The translations under genes were made by a program, and so were the position numbers. Source: Bog-756 sp963737625 (GTDB lineage: Bacteria > Actinomycetota > Acidimicrobiia > Acidimicrobiales > RAAP-2). From it: a stretch of DNA of 64,000 bases. The DNA lies in the NCBI GenBank assembly GCA_963737625.1, contig CAVTTK010000002.1, positions 1,178,001 through 1,242,000 on the forward strand, written 5' to 3'. Shown here one piece after another: positions 34,004-50,254 of the stretch (positions within the stretch are counted from its first letter, which is position 1; every line of letters starts with the position of its first letter). The notes beneath the pieces were generated by a model. It was not told where the DNA came from. It saw only the letters and a list, made by a program, of their open reading frames with translations, and ran no database searches.

Positions 34004-34584
34004 CCGTCACCAAGCACCAGCGTCAGCACCGGATCACCAAGCTGCTCGAATCGAAGGCGGTGGGCAGTCAGTCCCACCTGGTGGACCTCCTGGCTGCCGA
34101 CGGCATCGACGCCACCCAGACGACGGTGTCACGCGATCTCGAGGAGCTCGGTGCCGTGAAGGTCCGGCTCCCCGGCGGCGACACGGCCTACGCCCTTCCC
34201 GAGCTGCCGTCTCAGCAAGTCGCTCCCGAGGACCATCTCCGGCGGGTGCTGGGGGAGTGGGTGGTCGAGGCCGACTACTCGGGCAACCTGATCGTGCTCC
34301 GCACCCCCCCGGGGTCGGCCCACGTGGTGGGCTCGGCGCTCGATCGGAGCGGCTTCCCGGGGGTGATCGGCACCGTGGCCGGGGACGACACCGTCCTGGT
34401 GGTGGCCTCGGAGGCCTCCGGTGGGGCGGCCGTGGCCCAACGGCTGGCTCTCGTGGCCGGTATCGAGCCGGCCTGGGCGGCCTCGACCGCCCCGGCGGCA
34501 TCTGCTCGCGCCCGCAGCACTCCGCCGGAGGTCTCCCCGGCGGTCACCAAGAAGGTCCGTTCCCGAGTAAGGGGTGACACATGA
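34000..34584 (+). CDS. argR: Arginine repressor
   Basis: The 194-residue regulator has an N-terminal winged helix (HRITKLLESKAVGSQSHLVD, ATQTTVSRDLEELGAVKVR) and a C-terminal arginine-binding, hexamer-forming domain (GTVAGDDTVLVVASEA, the family signature near residue 127). It likely binds the four-half-site operator ahead of argC and so controls its own operon. The last 40 residues, rich in Ala, Pro and Lys/Arg, extend beyond the usual length of 150-170. GTG start overlapping the argF stop; ATGA overlap with argG. Confidence 0.95.
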   Translation: MTVTKHQRQHRITKLLESKAVGSQSHLVDLLAADGIDATQTTVSRDLEELGAVKVRLPGGDTAYALPELPSQQVAPEDHLRRVLGEWVVEADYSGNLIVLRTPPGSAHVVGSALDRSGFPGVIGTVAGDDTVLVVASEASGGAAVAQRLALVAGIEPAWAASTAPAASARARSTPPEVSPAVTKKVRSRVRGDT

Positions 34585-35849
34585 CGCAACGAGTGATCCT
34601 GGCCTACAGCGGAGGGTTGGACACCTCCATAGCCGTTCGCTGGCTGATGGAGAACAAGGGGGTCGAGGTCATCGCCGTGGCCGTCGACGTGGGCCAGGCC
34701 TCCGAGTCCGGTGGCGAGGACTGGGAGGCCATCCGCGGCCGGGCCTTTGCCGCCGGGGCGGTGGAGGCCACGGTGGTGGACGCCCGGGCCGAAATGGCCG
34801 AGGAGTTCTGCATGCCCGCCCTCCTGGCCAACGCCAAGTATGAGGGCAAGTACCCGCTGGTGTCGGCCCTGTCCCGTCCGGTGATCGTCAAGCATCTGGT
34901 GGCCGAGGCCCGCCGGCACGGCGCCACGGCCGTGGCCCACGGCTGCACGGGCAAGGGCAACGACCAGGTCCGCTTCGAGGTGGGCACCCGTGCCCTGGCT
35001 CCCGACCTGGAGGTGATCGCCCCGGCCCGGCTGTGGGGGCTCTCTCGTGAGGACTCCATCGAGTATGCGGCCAAGTGGGACATCCCGCTGTCGGTGACCA
35101 AAGAGAAGCTGTACTCCATCGATGAGAACCTGTGGGGCAAGGCCATCGAGTGCGGAATCATCGAGGATCCGTGGAACCGGCCGCCGGAGGACGTCTACAC
35201 CATGACCCGTCCCACGGCCACCGAGCCCACCGAGGTGGTGGTGGGGTTCGAGTCGGGAATCCCGGTGTCGGTGGACGGCCGGGCCCTGGCTCCGGAGCCC
35301 TTGATCGCCGAGATGAACCGGATCGTCGGCTCCTACGGATACGGGCGCCTGGACATGGTGGAGAACCGCCGGGTGGGGATCAAGAGCCGCGAGACCTATG
35401 AATGTCCCGGCGCCCTGGCCCTGCTGATGGCCCACGCCGACCTGGAGGACCTCACGCTCGAGCGCGACCTCCACCACGAGAAGCTCCGCCTCGAGCCGCG
35501 GTGGTCGGAGCTGGTCTACGACGGGCTGTGGTTCTCCCCCCTCAAGCAGGCCCTCGACGCCTTCTTCCTCGAGTCCCAGCGCCACGTGACCGGCGAGGTC
35601 CGCCTGCGCCTCGACGCCGGGCAGTGCTGGGTGGTGGGACGACGCAGCCCCGTGAGCCTCTACGACCACGGTCTGGCCACGTACGACGCCACGGACACGT
35701 TCAGGCATGAGGACGCCGAGGGCTTCGTCCGCCTCTGGGGCCTGGGCGTCGCCACCTGGTCGGCCATTCAGGAAGGCCGGGGGGCCGCCGGGGCCGGGCC
35801 GGCCGGGCCCGCTCCACGGGGACCGTCCGGCGCCGACGAGCCCTCATGA
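34581..35849 (+). CDS. argG: Argininosuccinate synthase
   Basis: The 422-residue enzyme joins citrulline and aspartate using ATP. The N-terminal PP-loop is VILAYSGGLDTSIAVRWL; HGCTGKGNDQVRFE and SPVSLYDHGLATYDATDTF are further family motifs. The C-terminal 25 residues (Gly/Pro/Ala-rich) exceed the usual end. The overlap with argR on one side and argH on the other (ATGA) keeps it in the operon. Confidence 0.96.
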   Translation: MTQRVILAYSGGLDTSIAVRWLMENKGVEVIAVAVDVGQASESGGEDWEAIRGRAFAAGAVEATVVDARAEMAEEFCMPALLANAKYEGKYPLVSALSRPVIVKHLVAEARRHGATAVAHGCTGKGNDQVRFEVGTRALAPDLEVIAPARLWGLSREDSIEYAAKWDIPLSVTKEKLYSIDENLWGKAIECGIIEDPWNRPPEDVYTMTRPTATEPTEVVVGFESGIPVSVDGRALAPEPLIAEMNRIVGSYGYGRLDMVENRRVGIKSRETYECPGALALLMAHADLEDLTLERDLHHEKLRLEPRWSELVYDGLWFSPLKQALDAFFLESQRHVTGEVRLRLDAGQCWVVGRRSPVSLYDHGLATYDATDTFRHEDAEGFVRLWGLGVATWSAIQEGRGAAGAGPAGPAPRGPSGADEPS

Positions 35850-37347
35850 CACTGTGGCACGGACGCCTCAGCGGAGGCACGGCCGACGTGGTCATGGACT
35901 ACTCGGTGAGCCTGCACTTCGACCGACTCCTGGCCCGTGACGACCTGGCCGGTTCCCGCGCCCACGTGCGGGGCCTCGGCCGAGGTGACCTGCTGACCGC
36001 CGAGGAGGTGGCCACCCTGCTGGCCGCTCTGGACCAGGTGGAAGGGGAGCTGGACTCTGACACCTTCACCTTCAGCCCCGACGACGAGGACATCCACACC
36101 GCCGTCGAGCGGCGGGTCATCGAGCTCGCCGGCGACGTCGGTGCCAAGCTCCACACCGGCCGGAGCCGCAACGACCAGATCGCCACGGACCTCCGGCTCT
36201 ACGCCAAGCGGGAGCTGATGGAGGTGGCCCGGGAGATCGTGGGTCTCCAGGAGGTGCTGATGGACCGGGCCCGGGAGGCCGGGGGGACCTACCTTCCCGG
36301 CTACACCCACCTGCAACGGGCCCAGCCGGTGCTGCTGGCCCATCACCTGCTGGCCCACGGTTGGGCCCTGGCCCGGGACGTGGACCGGCTGGTGGCCACG
36401 GTGGAGCGCCTCGATGTCTCGCCCCTCGGGGCCGGTGCCCTGGCCGGTTCGTCGCTGCCCCTCGATCCCGACGGCGTGGCCGAGGATCTCGGGTTCGCCC
36501 GCCGGTTCGAGAACTCGCTCGATGCCGTGTCCGACCGGGACTTCGTGGCCGAGGCCCTGTTCGACCTGGCCCTGCTCGGTGTGCACCTCTCCCGCATCGG
36601 GCGAGGAGCTGGTGCTCTGGTCGACCGAGGAGTTCGGGTTCGCCGTGTTCGACGACGCCTTCGCCACCGGGAGCTCCATGCTCCCCCAGAAGAAGAACCC
36701 CGACGTGGCCGAGCTGGCCCGGGGGAAGTCCGGTCGCCTCATCGGCAACCTGACCGGTCTGATGGTGACCCTGAAGGGTCTTCCGCTGGCCTACAACCGG
36801 GACCTGCAGGAGGACAAGGAGCCGCTGTTCGACTCGGTGGCGCAGACCCATCTGGCCCTGGCGGCCCTGTCCGGAGTGATGTCCACGCTGCGGTTCGTCA
36901 CCGAGCGGATGGAGGAGGCGGCCAACGGTTCGGCGGTGGCCGCCGTGGACCTGGCCGAGTGGCTGGTCCAACAGGGCATGCCCTTCCGCCAGGCCCACAC
37001 CGTGGTCGGCGGTCTGGTCGGCGAGTCGCTGGACCGCCATGTGCCGCTGGCCGAGCTGGTGGCGGCCCACCCCGACCTCGGTGCGGAGGCGGTGGCCCTG
37101 CTCGAGTCCTGGTGTGGCCGTGACCCGCCGGACGACCCCCGGCGGGGCCGGACCGGTGGCCGTCGCCCGTCAGATGGCCCGGTTCGACGACCGTCTCAGG
37201 ACCGATCGGATCCGCCTGGCCGCCGACGTAACGCTCCTCGGCGCGGCGAGGGACTGCACCGACGTGGATCGCCCCGACGACGGTGGACCCTGCTGCCCGG
37301 CCCGGTGGCGGGCGACGCCGTCCCGGTTTGCACCCATGGGAGGCTGA
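35846..37347 (+). pseudogene. argH: Argininosuccinate lyase, interrupted by two frameshifts
   Basis: This is the last arginine enzyme, releasing fumarate. Frame 1 (35846 to about 36598) has HTGRSRNDQIATDLRLY and THLQRAQPVLLAHH. Frame 2 (to about 37105) continues with IGEELVLWSTEEFGF and the catalytic-serine signature GSSMLPQKKNPDVAELARG. Frame 3 carries the C-terminal GVAVTRRTTPGGAGPVAV and ends at 37347. Each break is repaired by dropping one base: a G in 36599-36601 and one base in 37106-37112. All segments are well conserved and the rest of the operon is intact, so sequence error is the simplest reading. Repaired length is near 500, slightly above the usual 460-470. Confidence 0.88.
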
Positions 37348-37351
37348 TCCG

Positions 37352-39230
37352 GTGATCGTCCTGATCCTCATCGGGTTCCTCGGAGGCCTGGTCACCGGCA
37401 TCTCCCCGTGCATCCTCCCGGTGCTCCCGGTCATCTTCGCCGCCGGAGCGGCCAGCGGTCTGGACGAGCCCATGTCCGTCGAGGTCGAGTCCCTCCCCGT
37501 CGAGGGCGCCGTTGGCCCCGAGGCCGGCTCGCTCGTCGGGCGGCGGGGCGCGGCCGAGGGGGTGGTCGGGGGTGGCCTGGCCACCGCGACACCGCCGGCT
37601 CCGGTGGGCACCGTTCGTCCTCCGAGCGTCCCTGACGATCACCGGGCCGAGCTGCGTCGCCGCCGCCGGCCCCTGGCCGTGGTGGCCGGCCTGGTCCTCA
37701 GCTTCGCCGTGGTCACCCTGATCGGCTCGTGGCTGCTCAGTGCCCTCGGCCTGCCCCAGGACCTGCTGCGGTGGATCGGCCTGGTCGTCCTGGGGTTGGT
37801 CGGACTGGGTCTGATCGTGCCGAAGGTGGGGGAGTGGCTGGAGCGCCCGTTCGCCCGACTGGTGGGCGGCCGGCAGCGCGCCGAGGGCGGCGGATTCGTC
37901 CTCGGCCTCAGCCTGGGGCTGGTCTTCGTCCCCTGCGCCGGCCCGGTGCTGACGGCCATCACCGTGGTCGGAGCCAAGCACCGCTACGACCTCTCGTCGG
38001 TGCTGCTCACGGTGGCGTTCGCCCTGGGGGTCGCCGTGCCCCTCCTGATCTTCGCCGTCCTCGGCCAGCGCCTGGCCGAGCGGATGACCGCCGTCCGGAC
38101 CCGGGCGGCCGTGGCCCGTCGGGTCATCGGGGCCGTGCTGGTGGTGACGGCCCTGGTCATCGGACTCAACCTGACCGAGCGGGCTGCAGCGGGCGGTGCC
38201 CGGCTACACCAACGCCCTCCAGAGCCACATCGAGTCCAACGCCTCGGCCGTCCAGGCCCTCGGGCGGGTCACCGGCAACGTGGTGTCCGGTGCCCTGGCC
38301 ACGTGTACCCCGGAGAGCCCGGTTCTCCAGCAGTGCGGCCAGGCCCCGGCCATCGCCGGGATCAGCCACTGGCTGAACACGCCCGGGGACCGGCCCCTGA
38401 CCCTGGCCGGGCTGAAGGGCCGGGTGGTGCTGGTCGACTTCTGGACCTACTCCTGCATCAACTGCCAGCGCACCCTGCCCCACGTCGAGGCCTGGAACCG
38501 GGCCTACGCCGCCGACGGGCTGACCATCATGGGCGTCCACACCCCCGAGTTCGCCTTCGAGCACGTCACCTCCAACGTGGCCCAGGCGGCCAGCCAACTC
38601 GGCGTGCGCTATCCCATCGCCCAGGACAACGACTACACCACCTGGAACGCCTACAAGAACAACTACTGGCCGGCGGAGTACCTCATCGACGCCACCGGGA
38701 CCATCCGCCACGTCGACTTCGGCGAAGGCCAGTACGACCAGACCGAGTCGTTCATCCGCCACCTGCTGGTGGCGGCGGACCCTAAGGTGCGCCTCCCCCG
38801 GCCCACCGACGTGGCCGACCTGACCCCCGACGAGGCCACCACCCCCGAGTCCTACCTGGGCTATCAGCACGACACCCCGAATCTGGCCGGGGAGACCGTG
38901 GTGGCGGACCGGATGGCGGTATACCAGGCCCCTTCGACCGTCCCGGCCAACGAGTACGCCTACGGTGGCAACTGGTCCGTCGGCGCCGAGGCCTCGACGG
39001 CCGGGGCCGGAGCCACGCTGACGCTGGCCTTCCAGGCCAAGGACGTCTACCTGGTCCTGGGTGGGTCCGGGACGGTGCGGGTCTCGGTCAATGGAAAGGC
39101 CACCAAGACGGTCGCCGTCAGCGGAGAGCCCACGCTCTATCAGCTGACGGGTTCGTCCACCAGCCAGCAGGCGCTGCTCTCCCTGGCCCTGTCACCCGGG
39201 GTGCAGGCCTACGACTTCACCTTCGGGTAG
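37352..39230 (+). pseudogene. dipZ: DipZ-type cytochrome c biogenesis/thioredoxin fusion, interrupted by one frameshift
   Basis: The N-terminal part is a CcdA/DsbD-like membrane domain with ISPCILPVLPVIFAAG and FVPCAGPVLTAI, the pair of redox-active cysteines, and about six membrane segments. An 80-residue soluble loop follows the first segment. After the break comes an extracytoplasmic thioredoxin domain with DFWTYSCINCQRTLPHVE (C-x-x-C active site), then a C-terminal beta-rich domain. The architecture is that of mycobacterial DipZ, which moves electrons across the membrane. Dropping one G in 38181-38183 joins the halves as NLTERLQRAVPGYTN. GTG 37352 has GGGAGG 8 bases upstream. It follows argH by 4 bases. 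Confidence 0.87.
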
Positions 39231-39240
39231 GAGTCTGCCC

Positions 39241-39260
39241 GGGCCGGTCCCGCCCGGCCC
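39241..39260 (+). terminator. Stem-loop after dipZ
   Basis: GGGCCGG, a six-base loop and CCGGCCC follow the dipZ stop by 10 bases. No T-tract follows. Confidence 0.4.
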
Positions 39261-39338
39261 ACCACTACCATGACCAGACCGGGCCCACGGGACGTCCGAC
39301 GGACCGGCGCGGGGAAGGCCCGGGGGTGGGGGGTGCGA

Positions 39339-39367
39339 TTGACACACGACTCGCCACCGGTTACTGT
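39339..39367 (+). promoter_or_regulatory. rRNA operon promoter
   Basis: A perfect TTGACA (39339-39344), a 17-bp spacer and TACTGT (39362-39367) form the strongest-looking promoter in the window. Transcription would start near 39374, about 300 bases before mature 16S. The rest of the 39231-39671 leader holds no gene; it contains a TGTTCTTTG stretch (39581) resembling a boxA antitermination site that recurs before 23S. Confidence 0.78.
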
Positions 39368-39671
39368 AACTAGTCCCGGTGAACGACCCGAAAGGGCGTC
39401 GCCAGGCACCTACAGATCGGGGCCCTTGGTCCTGCCTGTGGAGAATCCGGCACCAACGCCTTCATTGCGTGTGCCCGGTCGCTCCTTGAAAACGGAATAG
39501 TGATAGCCAAAAGTCAGTGCGGGCGATCGCGGGTCAAACCGAGATCGCCAGTCAATTCAAAGCATTGAACGGACAATGTCTGTTCTTTGCCAGTATTCAG
39601 TTGACCGAGAGGATCAGTGTCCTCGACGTCAGCTCTTCGATTTTGGTCAGGCTTTCGGGTCTGGCTGAGGT

Positions 39672-45052
<5,381 letters not shown>

Positions 45053-45056
45053 AACT

Positions 45057-45075
45057 TGCTCGTGCTCGCTATGGA
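45057..45075 (+). repeat. Right arm of the 23S processing stem
   Basis: Perfect 19-base complement of 41542-41560. It is followed by short hairpins (GTGACCG with CGGTCAC, ACCTC with GAGGT) in the 23S-5S spacer. Confidence 0.85.
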
Positions 45076-45165
45076 ACGCTCAGGGGTGACCGATCTCGGT
45101 CACGCCGGGCTCGGACGTCACCTCTAGGGAGGTTGGCCGTCCTCGAGCCCCGGAGAGCGCACAGT

Positions 45166-45283
45166 TTCCGGTGGCCATGGCGGCGGAGAGACACCCGTTC
45201 CCATTCCGAACACGGCAGTTAAGCCCGCCAGCGCCGATGGTACTTGGGGGGTAGCCCCCTGGGAGAGTAGGACGCCGCCGGGA
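45166..45283 (+). rRNA. rrf: 5S ribosomal RNA
   Basis: About 118 nt with the universal CCCATTCCGAACACGG loop and GGGAGAGTAGGACGCCGCCG end. The terminal stem TCCGGTGGC pairs with GCCGCCGGGA. It is the last gene of the operon; no tRNA follows. Confidence 0.95.
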
Positions 45284-45292
45284 TTTCTCCAG

Positions 45293-45324
45293 ACAATGCC
45301 CCCTACTCCGGTAGGGGGCATTGT
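45293..45324 (+). terminator. rRNA operon terminator
   Basis: ACAATGCCCCCTAC, the loop TCCG and the exact complement GTAGGGGGCATTGT form a perfect 14-bp stem 9 bases after 5S. It also stands at the 3' end of the reverse-strand efeB gene and may serve both directions. Confidence 0.85.
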
Positions 45325-45354
45325 CGCGTTTGGGCCCGGCGTCAGTGCGGCGGC

Positions 45355-46635
45355 TCAGAGCAGCCCGTGGCCCCAGGTCTGGCCGGAGCTGATACCCGGT
45401 GGACAGGCGAAGATGGCGCTCCCGGTGGGTTCGAGGTACTCGACGAGGGCGTCCCGCTCCGAGAGCGCCTGCTGGATGGGGATGAACTGTCGTCGCGGAT
45501 CCTTCTGGAAGCAGATGAAGAACAGTCCGGCATCGAGTTCGCCGGTGACGGGGTCGAGTCCGTCGACGAAGCTGTACCCCCTCCGGAGGAGGGCCTGACC
45601 CCTGTTGGATGCAGGTGCGGCCACCCTGATGTGGGCGTGGGCGGGAATGAGGGGCTGGCCATCCGGGCCGAGGGCGGCGAGGTCGACGACGGCGGTTGCC
45701 CGGGTTGAACCAAGGGGTGCGCCGGTCTCCTTGACCCGTCCGATGGTCTGCTCCTGGTCGTCGAGGGTGCTCCGATCCCAAGCCTCCAGGTGGGTACGGA
45801 TCCGTCGGGATACCAGGTAGGTGCCTCCGACCATCCATGACGGACCGGCCGCGGCGTCGACCCACACGAAACGATCCATGGCCGTCTCGTCAGACGGCAC
45901 CAGGTTGTTGGTGCCGTCGTGGAAACCGAGCAGATTGCGTGGGGTGAGCCGGCCGGGCCCGGCCGAGGCGGTGCGTCCAAATCCCAGCTGCAGGTAGCGA
46001 ACGGTGGCCGAGCCCAGGGCCAGTCGGGTCAGGTTGTGGATGGCGTGGAAGGCCACCTGGGCGTCGTCGGCACAGGCCTGGAGGCAGAGGTCGCCGCCGC
46101 TCCGCCCGGGGTCAAGGGCGTCGCCGGCAAACGGAGGGAGGTCGACGAGGGCCTCGGGCCGTTGGGGACCCAGGCCGAACCGCTGATCGAAGAGGCCGGG
46201 ACCGAAGCCCAGCGTGAGGGTGAGGCGCGAGGGACCGAGGCCGAGAGCCTCACCGCTGTCCGGTGGGGGAGCGAACGGCCCGGAGGGTCCCGAGACGGGG
46301 AGCCCCGTGGCGAGCCGACCGGCGGCGGCGGTCCAGGTGGCCAGAAGTGCGGCCAGGCCGGCCGCCCCGACGGCGGTGACGTCGAAGACGGCAAAGAGCA
46401 GGTGGCCCTGTTCGGGTGTGGCGACCCCGGATTGGTGCTGGCCGTAGAAGGGAACCGTGGCCGCCGTATCTGCATCGGGGACCGCCGCCCCCGCCGGTGG
46501 GGCTGTTGCTGCAGAGAGGCCGGTCGAGGCAGCCGCTCCGGCTAGTGCGGCCGACGCCAGACCCGTCCCGGCCAGCAGCTGCCTGCGGCTCAGTGCGCCA
46601 GACGCATCCCTGTCTCGCCCGCGGTTCGGCGTCAC
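45355..46635 (-). CDS. efeB: EfeB-type DyP peroxidase, Tat-exported
   Basis: The 426-residue heme peroxidase has a twin-arginine signal (SRRQLLAGTGLASAALAGAA, residues about 16-35). The DyP signature GFHDGTNN, in which the Asp is catalytic, lies near residue 240, and late motifs NRGQALLRRGYSF and GLFFICFQKDPRRQF match the EfeB subgroup. EfeB works with EfeO and EfeU in ferrous iron uptake, or releases iron from heme. The GTG start overlaps the efeO stop. No efeU permease lies next to it. Confidence 0.93.
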   Translation of the reverse strand: MTPNRGRDRDASGALSRRQLLAGTGLASAALAGAAASTGLSAATAPPAGAAVPDADTAATVPFYGQHQSGVATPEQGHLLFAVFDVTAVGAAGLAALLATWTAAAGRLATGLPVSGPSGPFAPPPDSGEALGLGPSRLTLTLGFGPGLFDQRFGLGPQRPEALVDLPPFAGDALDPGRSGGDLCLQACADDAQVAFHAIHNLTRLALGSATVRYLQLGFGRTASAGPGRLTPRNLLGFHDGTNNLVPSDETAMDRFVWVDAAAGPSWMVGGTYLVSRRIRTHLEAWDRSTLDDQEQTIGRVKETGAPLGSTRATAVVDLAALGPDGQPLIPAHAHIRVAAPASNRGQALLRRGYSFVDGLDPVTGELDAGLFFICFQKDPRRQFIPIQQALSERDALVEYLEPTGSAIFACPPGISSGQTWGHGLL

Positions 46636-47564
46636 GAGCCGACCCCCGAGGTCCCATAGGGCGCCAGGAGGGCCGACAGCCGGGCCAGCGCCGCGGCCGT
46701 GGCGTCCACCTGCTGGGCCAGGGAGCGCAGTGCGGTCATCGGGATGGTGTCGTCGGGGCGTTGATCGGGGTGTCCGAGGGCCGTCACTTGGGCTGCGAGC
46801 ACGGTGAACGATGTAGCCACGGCGGCGGTCAGGGCGGGGGAGACCACGCGGGCCAGGGGCTGGACGGCCGAGAAGGCGGACTGGGCCGCGCCCACGGTGG
46901 CAGCGATGTCGACGGCGTCGAGGTGCGAGTAGAGCTCCTCGTCGTCCGGCACGGCCACGTCATCGACCCAGCCCAGTTCGGCGACGGCGGTCGTGCCTAT
47001 GGCCTCGGGACCGAGCGCATCCCTCGACAGCAGGTACTGGGCCACGGGCGCCTGGGCCACCAACCCGCTGGTGTCGGCCAGTGCTTGGGCGACGGCCTGG
47101 GCCTGGGTCTGGTCCGTGGATCCACCCCACAGATCCCGCTCGACGGCGTGGAGCCCAGCGAGGGGCCGACCCGGGCCGACGTCGCTCGCTCGCTCGTCCA
47201 GGGTCGAAGCGATGACGGTGTTGCCGGTCTCCAGCATCCGGAACCCGTCGTAGGCCGATTGGGCATCCAACTCGTCGGCCCGGGCCGTGAGGGGGTCGCC
47301 CGCCACCAGGTCGGCGTGCAGGCGGTCGACGGCGGCGACGAAGGCGGCGGCGTCATCGCCGACATCGGCCCGGTACGAGGCGGTAGCGACCCTGGCTGCC
47401 GCCTGGCGTGCCGGAGCGCCCCGTCGGCCGGCAACGGGTTCGGTCGATCCGTAGCGGTTGGACTCCGGAGCGGGGGTGAGGGCCGACGCCCGTTCGGCAC
47501 GTCCCACCGGGGAGGTCGTCGCTGATCCGCAGCCTCCGCCCAGCACCGCGAGTGTGGCCAGCAC
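46632..47564 (-). CDS. efeO: EfeO/EfeM-type periplasmic lipoprotein (imelysin family)
   Basis: The protein has a lipobox (VLGGGC) and an M75/imelysin helical domain with GLHAVERDLWGG, whose H-x-x-E motif binds iron in EfeM/EfeO. It would hand iron to a permease. The start is doubtful: GTG 47564 gives 310 residues but only 11 uncharged residues before the cysteine. An in-frame ATC at 47615 would add RRPLRGIPSRPLAALA, a proper basic n-region and hydrophobic core. There is no ATG, GTG or TTG upstream, so either a rare start codon or a small sequence error is involved. It is coupled to efeB. Confidence 0.82.
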   Translation of the reverse strand: MLATLAVLGGGCGSATTSPVGRAERASALTPAPESNRYGSTEPVAGRRGAPARQAAARVATASYRADVGDDAAAFVAAVDRLHADLVAGDPLTARADELDAQSAYDGFRMLETGNTVIASTLDERASDVGPGRPLAGLHAVERDLWGGSTDQTQAQAVAQALADTSGLVAQAPVAQYLLSRDALGPEAIGTTAVAELGWVDDVAVPDDEELYSHLDAVDIAATVGAAQSAFSAVQPLARVVSPALTAAVATSFTVLAAQVTALGHPDQRPDDTIPMTALRSLAQQVDATAAALARLSALLAPYGTSGVGS

Positions 47565-47749
47565 CGCCAGGGCAGCCAGTGGACGGGACGGAATGCCCCG
47601 GAGGGGGCGACGGATTGTGAAGAAGTCCCCGGTCGGGCCAGGCGGTAGGTGCGCGATTGGGAAAGGGTACGCGACCCCCTACGGGCGCAGGCCGCGCCCC
47701 GCCGGAGGGTCGGCAGGGGTCCGGTCCGGAGAGGCGATTGGGGCGCAGT

Positions 47750-47755
47750 TACAAT
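47750..47755 (+). promoter_or_regulatory. Predicted -10 element, leaderless TPR-gene mRNA
   Basis: TACAAT ends 7 bases before ATG 47763, supporting that start over the ATG at 47754, which lies partly inside this element. Confidence 0.55.
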
Positions 47756-47762
47756 GGCCGCC

Positions 47763-49193
47763 ATGGCAGCACCCACTCCCTCTGGTTCTCCGCGCCCGCG
47801 TGGGGGCGGCTCCGGTGGTCGACCCGCGTCCGGGCGACCGACCGGCAAGGGCGCACCGGGAGGCAGGGCCGGGGGAGCGGGCAGGTCCGGCTCCGGGGGC
47901 AGGGGCAAGGCGGGGGACAGGCCCGGATCGGCCGGACGCAGTGCCGGCGGCGGTCGCGAGCGCAGCGGCCAGGGCGGACAGGTTGACCGGGGAGGGCGGC
48001 CGGGGTCGCCTGCCCGCGACTCGGGGTCGGGATCGGGGTATCAGGGAAACCGTGGTCGACCACCGGGCCGGACGCCACGCCCCTCCGGGCCAGGATCCGG
48101 AACCGGTGACGGCGGACCACGACGCTCCGGCAGACCTCCCGCCCGCTCGGGCACGTCGGCCGCCCCACGGGGTAGCGGTCCGGCAGGGGAGTACCGGGCA
48201 CCACGCGCCCCGGTGGTCAGGAAGGGCTGGGGGAGCGTGGCCCGACGGGGAGCCAGCACCGTGCGGGACGGCACCGACGGCCATGGACCGGACGCCGACA
48301 CCCCCGAGGGCCGGCGCCGGGCGAGGACGCGCTCCGACGAATTCGTGCCGGAGCGCTTCGTCCGCACCGACCAGCGGGGCCAGAGTGCGGCGGCCCGGGC
48401 CCGGGCCGAGACGTTGCGCCCACCGGCCCATCGGACGGTGCAGCCCCCATCCGAGCTGCCCCCTGACATCGCCAACGAGTTGGCCTCGGCGGCCGGGCCC
48501 GACTGGAACCACCTGCGGGACCGGATCACCGAACGGATGGCCGCCGGCATCGGGGCCTACGAGCGGGAGCGGTACCGGGATGCCTCCCGCATCCTGAAGA
48601 CGGTGGTGGACGCCGTTCCCAACGCCCCGTCCGCCCGCGAGTTGCTGGGCCTCAGCCAGTACCACCAGACCTACTGGAAGGCGGCCCTGCCCAATCTCGA
48701 GGCCTTTGCCGCTCTGACCGGCTCGGTCGACCAGCATCCGGTGCGCATGGACTGCCATCGGGCCCTGGGCCGTCCGAAGAAGGTGGAAGCCCTGTTCAAC
48801 GAGCTCCGCCAGGGTTCCCCCGACCCCGAGGTCCTCTCTGAGGGCCGACTGGTGCTGGCCGGGACCCGGGCCGACACCGGCGACCTGACCGGCGCGGTGA
48901 CGCTCCTGGTGGAAGCCGGGGCGGGCCGCCTGGTCCGGAATCCCGCCGAACGCCACCTGCGGCAGTGGTATGTGCTCGGGGACCTGATGGAGCGCTCGGG
49001 AGACCTCCCCAAGGCCCGCGAGCTGTTCCTCCGTATCAGCGCCGTCGACCCCGACGCCTACGACGTGGTCGCACGCCTCGATTCCCTGGGCCCACCGACC
49101 AGGGCCAGACGGACACCGAGCCGGTCGAAGGGCAAAAAGCAGCACCGTCCGCCCCAGGCCCGACCGCCGAAGGGGTCGGGCGGCGGCCAGTAG
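47763..49193 (+). CDS. TPR-repeat protein with Gly/Arg/Ser-rich N-terminal half
   Basis: The 476-residue protein has two parts. Residues 1 to about 205 are low complexity, strongly basic and rich in Gly, Arg, Ser and Pro (many RGG- and GGR-like steps). From about 230 to 440 there are helical repeats of TPR type, for example GAYERERYRDASRILKTVV, ARELLGLSQYHQTYW and LGDLMERSGDLPKARELFL. The C-terminal 30 residues are Lys/Arg/Pro-rich. No signal peptide or membrane segment is seen. Such basic tracts often bind RNA or phase-separate, but that is inference. The stop codon is part of the predicted fbaB promoter. Confidence 0.8.
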   Translation: MAAPTPSGSPRPRGGGSGGRPASGRPTGKGAPGGRAGGAGRSGSGGRGKAGDRPGSAGRSAGGGRERSGQGGQVDRGGRPGSPARDSGSGSGYQGNRGRPPGRTPRPSGPGSGTGDGGPRRSGRPPARSGTSAAPRGSGPAGEYRAPRAPVVRKGWGSVARRGASTVRDGTDGHGPDADTPEGRRRARTRSDEFVPERFVRTDQRGQSAAARARAETLRPPAHRTVQPPSELPPDIANELASAAGPDWNHLRDRITERMAAGIGAYERERYRDASRILKTVVDAVPNAPSARELLGLSQYHQTYWKAALPNLEAFAALTGSVDQHPVRMDCHRALGRPKKVEALFNELRQGSPDPEVLSEGRLVLAGTRADTGDLTGAVTLLVEAGAGRLVRNPAERHLRQWYVLGDLMERSGDLPKARELFLRISAVDPDAYDVVARLDSLGPPTRARRTPSRSKGKKQHRPPQARPPKGSGGGQ

Positions 49194-49196
49194 GCT
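49191..49196 (+). promoter_or_regulatory. Predicted -10 element, leaderless aldolase mRNA
   Basis: TAGGCT ends 8 bases before the aldolase ATG, and its first three bases are the stop codon of the TPR gene. Confidence 0.45.
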
Positions 49197-49204
49197 CTGG
49201 CCCC

Positions 49205-50254
<1,050 letters not shown>

